Source: [Clostridium] saccharolyticum WM1
GTDB lineage: Bacteria; Bacillota; Clostridia; Lachnospirales; Lachnospiraceae
NCBI RefSeq assembly: GCF_000144625.1
Contig: NC_014376.1
Coordinates: 1,240,001-1,304,000, forward strand
DNA: 64,000 bases
Direction: 5' to 3'
The position numbers and the translations under genes are program-made. Positions 59,081 to 64,000 of this stretch are shown piece after piece. Within the stretch, counting starts at the first letter, position 1; every line of letters starts with the position of its first letter. The notes under the pieces are model-generated. The model had not been told where the DNA came from. It saw only the letters and a program-made list of their open reading frames with translations, and ran no database searches.

Positions 59081-60031
59081 ATGGCGGAAAAGAAAAAACA
59101 AAATCTGTTCCTGTCCCGTTTTCAGACGGAGCTGCTGTTGGTGGGAATTTTAGTTGCACTGTTTTTGTTCTTTGGTATGAAATCACCGGTTTTTTTAAAA
59201 GTAGATACACTGATGAAGCTCTTAAAGCAGGCATCCATCTATGGGATCATAGCAATAGGTATGACCTTTGTTATAACGTCCTCTGGTATTGACTTGTCCG
59301 TTGGCTCGGTCGTTGGTTTATCAGGAATTATAGTTTCCATGTGCATGGTAAATGGAGTCCCGGTCCTAGTTTCAATCTTGATTGCCATAGGTGCAAGCGT
59401 GTTAGTTGGATTGTTTAACGGTGTCCTGGTACATAATGCAAAAGTTCCGCCGTTTATTGCCACCATGGCATCCATGACGGTTGTAAGGAATGTGATTCTG
59501 TTGATGACAGGGGCCAAAACCATATCCAACCTTCCCCAGGGCTTTACGGCATTTGCATCTGGCTCTGTATTGGGAATTCCCAATATGTTTCTGACCTGGC
59601 TGGCGATTATTACCCTTGGTATATTCATCACAGGAAGAACTGTGTTTGGAAGAAATATCTATGCTTATGGAAGCAATAAAGAATCTGCAAGATTAAGCGG
59701 AATCAATATTTCCTCAACGGTATATGGAGTGTATATATTCTCTGCGATTGTATGCGGAATTGCAGGCATTCTGATGGCGGCCCGCCTTGGCAACGGGGTG
59801 CCGACTTCCGGTGTTGGATATGAGCTTGATGCAATCGCTGCTTCTGTTGTGGGCGGTGCGAGTTTGGATGGCGGGGAAGGTTCTGTAATTGGTACCGTAC
59901 TTGGCGCCATGATTATGGCGACGCTTCGTCAGGGCGGAACATTGCTTGGAATCAATTCGTTTATCATGGAAATTATGATAGGTTCGTTAATAGCAATTGC
60001 AGTAGTGATTGATAAAATGCGGAAAAGCTGA
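59081..60031 (+). CDS. Ribose-type sugar ABC transporter permease
   Basis: 316 residues, about ten hydrophobic segments of the RbsC/BPD_transp_2 family: ASIYGIIAIGMTFVITSSGI-DLSVGSVVGLSG is the family's most conserved region, and AYGSNKESARLSGINISSTV follows. RBS AGGAG lies 11 bases before the ATG and close to the stop of the ATPase gene. Confidence 0.92.
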   Translation: MAEKKKQNLFLSRFQTELLLVGILVALFLFFGMKSPVFLKVDTLMKLLKQASIYGIIAIGMTFVITSSGIDLSVGSVVGLSGIIVSMCMVNGVPVLVSILIAIGASVLVGLFNGVLVHNAKVPPFIATMASMTVVRNVILLMTGAKTISNLPQGFTAFASGSVLGIPNMFLTWLAIITLGIFITGRTVFGRNIYAYGSNKESARLSGINISSTVYGVYIFSAIVCGIAGILMAARLGNGVPTSGVGYELDAIAASVVGGASLDGGEGSVIGTVLGAMIMATLRQGGTLLGINSFIMEIMIGSLIAIAVVIDKMRKS

Positions 60032-60048
60032 TCAATGGAGGGAAGGCT

Positions 60049-61032
60049 ATGATTTACAAGAAGGTTGGAAAAATTGCAGAAAAAATCTCGGTGATTGGAA
60101 TTGGGTGCTGGAATTTTGGAGGCGATTGGGATTCCATGAATGACAGGAAATCATCACGGATTATTCATGCGGCAATTGAAATGGGAGTAAATTTCTTCGA
60201 TGTTGCCCCGGTATATGGCTGGGGGCATTCGGAAATGGTTCTGGGAGCAGCGCTTAAGGAAAGTGGCTACAGAGATAAGGTTCTGATTGCTTCCAAAGGC
60301 GGCCTGCTATGGAATGAGAAGCATGAGACGAAAAATAATCTTTCAAAAGCAAGCCTGCTGAAAGAGATTGATGAGACATTGATCAGACTTCAGACTGACC
60401 ATGTGGATATCTACCAGTTGCATTGGCCTGATCCCAATGTGCCACTGGAGGAAACGGCAGAAGCCCTGGAAGAAATGAAAAGGGCCGGAAAAATCCGTTA
60501 TGTAGGATTGAGTAATTTTTCACAAACAGATGTAGATAAAATGATGGAATATACAGATGTTCATTGTCAGCAGAGCCTTTACAATATGCTGGAGCGGAAT
60601 ACAGACAGCTATCACAGCATTCCTTTGGAATATCTGACAGAAAAGGAAGTTCTGCCTAATGTAAGAAAGTATGGTCAGGCATTTTTGCCCTACAGCCCGC
60701 TGTTCCAGGGGCTGCTGGCCGGGAAATTCCATTCAGGGTCAAACTTTTCTGAAAATGATATCAGGAATGCAAATCCCAAGCTGGCAGGGCCGGCGTTCCG
60801 CCAGTATTTTGATGGTGCAGAACAGATTAAGAAAATTGCGGAGGAATATGGAAAACCAATGAACGAGGTTGCTTTGAACTGGCTGAGGCAAAAAGAGGAA
60901 GTCACTTCTATTATTGGAGGTGCTTCAACGGTAGAGCAGTTGGAGCAGAATATACAATGTACTGCCTGGGATATTGATGATGAAATGATGGCAAAGATTA
61001 ATATTGTACTGGAACCATTTGAGAACTTATAA
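60049..61032 (+). CDS. Aldo/keto reductase
   Basis: 327 residues, (beta/alpha)8 NAD(P)H-dependent reductase. Motifs are FFDVAPVYGWGHSEMVLGAA, with the catalytic Asp and Tyr, LIASKGG with the Lys, and VDIYQLHWPDPNVPL with the His; the cofactor end is TSIIGGASTVEQLEQNIQ. GGAGGGAAGG precedes the ATG. Being the last gene of the operon, it probably converts the imported sugar or its oxidised form. The catalytic tetrad looks complete. Confidence 0.9.
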   Translation: MIYKKVGKIAEKISVIGIGCWNFGGDWDSMNDRKSSRIIHAAIEMGVNFFDVAPVYGWGHSEMVLGAALKESGYRDKVLIASKGGLLWNEKHETKNNLSKASLLKEIDETLIRLQTDHVDIYQLHWPDPNVPLEETAEALEEMKRAGKIRYVGLSNFSQTDVDKMMEYTDVHCQQSLYNMLERNTDSYHSIPLEYLTEKEVLPNVRKYGQAFLPYSPLFQGLLAGKFHSGSNFSENDIRNANPKLAGPAFRQYFDGAEQIKKIAEEYGKPMNEVALNWLRQKEEVTSIIGGASTVEQLEQNIQCTAWDIDDEMMAKINIVLEPFENL

Positions 61033-61070
61033 GGAAAGTTATTGATAATAGAATGGATGTATCAAATTGA

Positions 61071-61115
61071 AGCGGTGGTCTTGAAAGAAATTATCTAAAG
61101 ACTGCTGCTTTTTCT
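61071..61115 (+). terminator. Terminator of the ribose-type operon
   Basis: AGCGGTGGTCTT (61071-61082) pairs with AAGACTGCTGCT (61098-61109) with G-U pairs, then TTTTTC. The remaining 61116-61297 shows no gene. Confidence 0.7.
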
Positions 61116-61297
61116 TATGGAACTGACAGGCTCTCTATAAGTCACCTTTCTTCCGGCATGGAAGCCTGACCGGGCCTGTATTAGAGCTGGATATTAAAAA
61201 AACAGAATTTGTCATGGTATGGATGGAAAAGGAAGTGTGGCCATTTGTTGCAGGATGAGACATCTGCATCAAAGGCTTTTTTTTAAGGGAAACCATC

Positions 61298-61340
61298 TTG
61301 ACACCTTAATAAAAAAAATGTATAATGAGTACATACTCAT
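61298..61340 (+). promoter_or_regulatory. TetR-gene promoter with overlapping operator
   Basis: TTGACA (61298-61303), 17-base spacer, TATAAT (61321-61326). The inverted pair ATGAGT-ACAT-ACTCAT (61325-61340) overlaps the -10 box, so the TetR product very probably represses its own operon here. Confidence 0.8.
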
Positions 61341-61358
61341 TGAGTTGGAGGTCATTAA

Positions 61359-61934
61359 TTGAAAACAAAAAGGCAGCTGCAAAAGGAACATACCCGAAAA
61401 AAGATAATTGAAACAGCATATCAGATTTATTCTGAACAAGGTTTTTCCGCTACAACGGCTGTTATCGCAAAGGAAGCCGGCGTATCTCACGGCACAATAT
61501 TTGCCCATTTCTCATCTTTAGATGAATTGCTGTGCTGTCTGATTCAGGATTTCGGTGATGCCCTGGGATCAGAGATACACCGGCTGGCGGAAACAAAAGA
61601 TAATATTGAGGAGCTGTTAAAGACCCATTTGGATCTTTTAGCCCGTCACGAGAAATTTTATATCCGGCTGATTGCGGAAAGGAGTTTATTGCCGGAGGAT
61701 GCAAGATTAACTTTTTCAAATATTCAATCCATTGTTGCTTTCCACTTTAACAAGGCATTTGAACGGGAAAGCAGTACAATAAAAGATGTTCCTATCCCCC
61801 TTTTGTTTAATACGTGGATGGGATTGGTCCATTATTATTTGTTAAACAAGGATTTATTTTCGCCGGATACGCCGGTTTTAGAACGGTATGGTTCAAAACT
61901 TACGGAAACTTTTTTAGAATTGATTAAAAAATAA
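61359..61934 (+). CDS. TetR/AcrR-family transcriptional regulator
   Basis: 191 residues. N-terminal HTH: KKIIETAYQIYSEQGFSATT, AVIAKEAGVSHGTIFAHFSS. The rest is the all-helical ligand domain. The start is a TTG at 61359, eight bases after GGAGG; no better start is available. It leads a small operon with a zinc-ribbon protein and a CMD-family protein. Confidence 0.87.
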   Translation: MKTKRQLQKEHTRKKIIETAYQIYSEQGFSATTAVIAKEAGVSHGTIFAHFSSLDELLCCLIQDFGDALGSEIHRLAETKDNIEELLKTHLDLLARHEKFYIRLIAERSLLPEDARLTFSNIQSIVAFHFNKAFERESSTIKDVPIPLLFNTWMGLVHYYLLNKDLFSPDTPVLERYGSKLTETFLELIKK

Positions 61935-61948
61935 AAGGAGGATATAAC

Positions 61949-62197
61949 ATGAAAGTTTGTATTGCCTGCGGTATGCCGATGGCAGAGGCTTCTGAATTTG
62001 CCTGCGGTGACACAACGAAAGACTATTGTGTACACTGCGCCCGCCCCGACGGCTCCATGCAGTCGTTCGAAGAAAAGAAGGCTGGTATGATCCGTTTTAT
62101 CATGAGAACCCAGGGATTTGATGAAAAGGCCGCGATACAAATGGCCGAAAACAGCATGAAAAAGCTTCCTGCGTGGAAAGAATTTTTCCATCATTGA
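61949..62197 (+). CDS. Small zinc-ribbon protein
   Basis: 82 residues. N-terminal CIACGMPMAEASEFACGDTT-KDYCVHC holds four or five cysteines of a putative zinc-ribbon (PF12674 type), followed by a helical tail with AGMIRFIMRTQGFDEKAAIQ. AGGAGG precedes the ATG. The family is commonly placed beside TetR regulators; its function is unknown. Confidence 0.8.
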   Translation: MKVCIACGMPMAEASEFACGDTTKDYCVHCARPDGSMQSFEEKKAGMIRFIMRTQGFDEKAAIQMAENSMKKLPAWKEFFHH

Positions 62198-62213
62198 GAA
62201 AGAGGGGATAATT

Positions 62214-62540
62214 ATGAAGGTAAGTACAGCATTTCAGGCTTTCGGATTAGAGGCACCAGGAGTGGAAAGAGCCTGGATGGATATGGTACAGAAACTGGAC
62301 AAGGAAAGTGCGCTGGATAAGAAGACAGAGGAACTTGCCTATCTTGCAGTGATGGCTGCCGTAAGGCTGGAAAGCGGATTGCCTTTCCATGTTCAAATGG
62401 CAAAATTAAACGGAGCAACAAGAGAAGAGGTGATCAGCAGTATTCTGGTAGGATTGCCTGCAGTTGGAAATCAGGTTATCCAGGCCTTGCCTATCGCCCT
62501 GGAAGCATTTGATCATGATCCCGCTGTTTATTCAAAATAA
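62214..62540 (+). CDS. Carboxymuconolactone-decarboxylase-family protein lacking the AhpD cysteines
   Basis: 108 residues, all helical, of the CMD/AhpD fold: KKTEELAYLAVMAAVRLESG-LPFHVQMAKLNGATREEVIS. In AhpD-type members the helix after the glutamate bears CxxC and His; here the corresponding ESGLPFH keeps the His but has no cysteine, so a peroxidase disulfide mechanism is not possible. GAGAAAGAGGGG is the ribosome binding site. Probably works with the zinc-ribbon protein before it. Confidence 0.82.
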   Translation: MKVSTAFQAFGLEAPGVERAWMDMVQKLDKESALDKKTEELAYLAVMAAVRLESGLPFHVQMAKLNGATREEVISSILVGLPAVGNQVIQALPIALEAFDHDPAVYSK

Positions 62541-62632
62541 GGAATATAGGAAGAACGAACTGACAGTAACCAGCGTATTCCGGTCTGGTCCTGCAGCATT
62601 GCATTTTCTGCAGATGAATAAAAACCATGATA

Positions 62633-62661
62633 TTGACAATATGACGAATGAATGTTATAGT
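62633..62661 (+). promoter_or_regulatory. Promoter of the antiterminator/PTS operon
   Basis: TTGACA (62633-62638), 17-base spacer, TATAGT (62656-62661), followed after 17 bases by the antiterminator RNA target. Confidence 0.75.
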
Positions 62662-62678
62662 TAAGACAAGTTCATAGT

Positions 62679-62758
62679 GAGTGTTACTGATTCGATCAGG
62701 CATCATCAAATACCAATATCCAAATAATAGAGGATATTAGTATTTGGTGATTTTTTTT
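62679..62758 (+). promoter_or_regulatory. Ribonucleic antiterminator (RAT) and overlapping terminator
   Basis: The RAT is at 62679-62703 (GTGTTACTGATTCGATCAGG core). The terminator stem runs 62702-62721 with 62732-62751: a 20-base stem with two G-U pairs, then eight T. The two structures share bases 62702-62703, so binding of the BglG-type protein to the RAT would prevent the terminator, as in bgl/lic operons. Confidence 0.85.
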
Positions 62759-62829
62759 ACTCTATTTTTTAGTTATAATTACCTGAAACCAACTTGATGG
62801 AAAAATTAACGTGTGAAAGGAGGTGTATG

Positions 62830-63672
62830 ATGTTCGAGTTTGTCAAATCACTGAATAATAACATTGTACTTGCCTACGACGAGAATCATAACGAAGTCGT
62901 TCTGTTTGGTACCGGCATCGGTTTCAGCCGGAAGCGAGGGGATCTGGTAGAGGAATCTTCTGTCAGCAAGCTTTTCATCAATGACAGCAATAAGCGGCTG
63001 GCCCCTATGATTCAGAATTTATCGGAGGACATTGTATCTGTCACGGAAGATATCATCCAATATGGCTCCAGGATATTGGAAAAACAGCTTCATGCCTCTA
63101 TTCTGATTGTTCTGGCTGATCATCTGTACTTTGCAATGGAGAGGGCGAAGAAAAATCAGAATGTAGATAATCCTCTCCAATGGGAGATTCCTCACCTGTA
63201 TCCTAAGGAATATGAAATCGGAGCAAGGGGGGTGAAGCTTATTGAGGAACGGCTTTTTGTTAAGCTGCCGCCTCAGGAGGCATCCTTTATCGCTCTGCAT
63301 TTTGTAAATGCACAATTTGAAAGTCAGGATATGAGTGATACTCTGAAAATAACAGAGATCATCAGCAGAATCCTGGATATTGTCAGCTACCATTTTCAAC
63401 TGGTATTGGATGAAAATTCACTATATTACTCCAGGTTTATCGTACATCTGCGGTATTTTATTATAAGACAGGAAACTCATATGAAGGATACCATCGGATT
63501 AAACGACGAGAATTTACTGGAAACGGTAAAGACCCGTTATAAAAAAAGCTATCAATGTGCTGTAAAGATTGCAAAATACTTAAATGATGCCTATTCCTGG
63601 GACGTATCCAAGGATGAAATCATCTATCTGCTGCTTCATATTGAAAGGATAACAAGTGTCATTAAAAAGTGA
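62830..63672 (+). CDS. BglG/LicT-family transcriptional antiterminator
   Basis: 280 residues. N-terminal CAT RNA-binding domain (MFEFVKSLNNNIVLAYDENH-NEVVLFGTGIGFSRKRGD) and two PTS regulation domains with conserved histidines (DHLYFAMERA, ALHFVNAQFE, VHLRYF, LLLHIERI). Phosphorylation of these by the PTS would set activity. The ATG at 62830 is used, seven bases after GGAGG and matching the family start; another ATG is directly before it. RAT sites lie upstream and downstream. Confidence 0.92.
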   Translation: MFEFVKSLNNNIVLAYDENHNEVVLFGTGIGFSRKRGDLVEESSVSKLFINDSNKRLAPMIQNLSEDIVSVTEDIIQYGSRILEKQLHASILIVLADHLYFAMERAKKNQNVDNPLQWEIPHLYPKEYEIGARGVKLIEERLFVKLPPQEASFIALHFVNAQFESQDMSDTLKITEIISRILDIVSYHFQLVLDENSLYYSRFIVHLRYFIIRQETHMKDTIGLNDENLLETVKTRYKKSYQCAVKIAKYLNDAYSWDVSKDEIIYLLLHIERITSVIKK

Positions 63673-63693
63673 TGAAACATGTGGTCAAAATAA

Positions 63694-63717
63694 GAGTGTT
63701 ACTATTCAATTAGGCAT
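63694..63717 (+). promoter_or_regulatory. Second RAT-like sequence ahead of the PTS gene
   Basis: GAGTGTTACTATTCAATTAG-GCAT resembles the RAT at 62679. No GC-rich terminator stem is clear after it; only an AT-rich TTTATTT/AAATAAA pair (63733-63753) is seen, so the switch here may be weak. Confidence 0.6.
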
Positions 63718-63774
63718 TGTCTGCGAAGAACGGTTTATTTTTATTACAAATAAAACAAAAAGGAGACTTTGTGT

Positions 63775-64000
63775 ATGGAACATTTAAAACTAGCTCAGGA
63801 AATTATCCGGTATTGCGGTGGAAAGGATAACATAACCCAGGCATGGAACTGCATTACCAGACTGCGCTTTCATCTGAAAAATAAGGAAAAGGCAGATGTG
63901 AAAGCCATTCAGGCTTTAAGCGGTGTCTTAGGAGCCCAGTTTCAGGGAGATCAGTTTCAGGTGATCATCGGGAATGAGGTATTAAAGGTATTTGAAGGGA
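63775..64000 (+). CDS. Beta-glucoside-type PTS transporter, EIIB front end (3' truncated by window)
   Basis: 75 codons visible: LAQEIIRYCGGKDNITQAWN-CITRLRFHLKNKEKADVKAI, then LSGVLGAQFQGDQFQVIIGN. The cysteine in NCITRLRF is the EIIB phosphorylation site, and this order (EIIB first) is that of BglF/BglP-type EIIBCA proteins. AAAAGGAG lies nine bases before the ATG. It is the target of the antiterminator gene just upstream and would take up and phosphorylate a beta-glucoside. Confidence 0.88.
   Translation, partial: MEHLKLAQEIIRYCGGKDNITQAWNCITRLRFHLKNKEKADVKAIQALSGVLGAQFQGDQFQVIIGNEVLKVFEG

Overview
The window looks like a chromosomal segment of a Clostridia species, most likely Lachnospiraceae (Lacrimispora / Clostridium sphenoides type). 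This is inferred from gene content: NfnAB, many sugar ABC operons, a VanRSY-type cluster, Tn1549-type conjugative-element debris, strong AGGAGG ribosome binding sites and frequent TTG starts. No rRNA, tRNA or CRISPR array was seen.

Layout. (1) 1-3.5 kb: the end of a CBS/DRTGG-type manganese pyrophosphatase and nfnAB. (2) 3.7-16.1 kb: an accessory, mostly decayed region. It holds an AraC remnant; a MarR gene with paired operators; an ABC exporter locus collapsed by deletion into an out-of-frame chimera; an MFS gene cut by an IS3-family element; an ICE-type winged-helix gene cut by the other end of the same IS; remnants of a metal P-type ATPase and of conjugation genes; an intact AraC/GyrI plus MATE pair; a serine-recombinase fragment; and then three genes in a cassette-like array. 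Each of these three genes is preceded by a 55-bp repeat and followed by a terminator hairpin whose left arm is complementary to the repeat's 3' end. This array is the best candidate for an undescribed system. (3) 16.3-22 kb: a rhamnoside locus (AraC, GPH symporter, GH78) and small proteins. (4) 22.2-25.8 kb, minus strand: MarR, lipoate-protein ligase, lipoyl-domain dihydrolipoyl dehydrogenase and OsmC.

(5) 26.2-38.2 kb: one long plus-strand cluster of two rhodanese lipoproteins, two TVP38/TMEM64 membrane proteins, an Fe-S/CCG protein, a C_GCAxxG_C_C protein, a fused TIGR04282-TIGR04283 glycosyltransferase, an APH-fold phosphotransferase and a YnjBCD-like ABC importer. The mix suggests uptake and processing of a sulfur-, selenium- or arsenic-containing compound, but no substrate can be read from the sequence. 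(6) 38.2-40.5 kb: an AT-rich MunI-like restriction-modification system (R, C and M) between an IS256-family transposase remnant and a nucleoside-hydrolase remnant.

(7) 40.6-50.4 kb: an alpha-glucoside operon (an (alpha/alpha)6 glycosidase, GH65 phosphorylase, LacI, ABC importer, GH31), with a LacI/CcpA-type operator at its promoter. (8) 50.6-55.1 kb: SGNH hydrolase, a membrane protein, and VanR/VanS/VanY-like genes. (9) 55.2-61.1 kb: a ribose-type ABC operon with LacI, three similar operators and an aldo/keto reductase. (10) 61.3-64 kb: a TetR operon, then a BglG-type antiterminator with two ribonucleic antiterminator sequences and the start of a beta-glucoside-type PTS gene that runs off the window.
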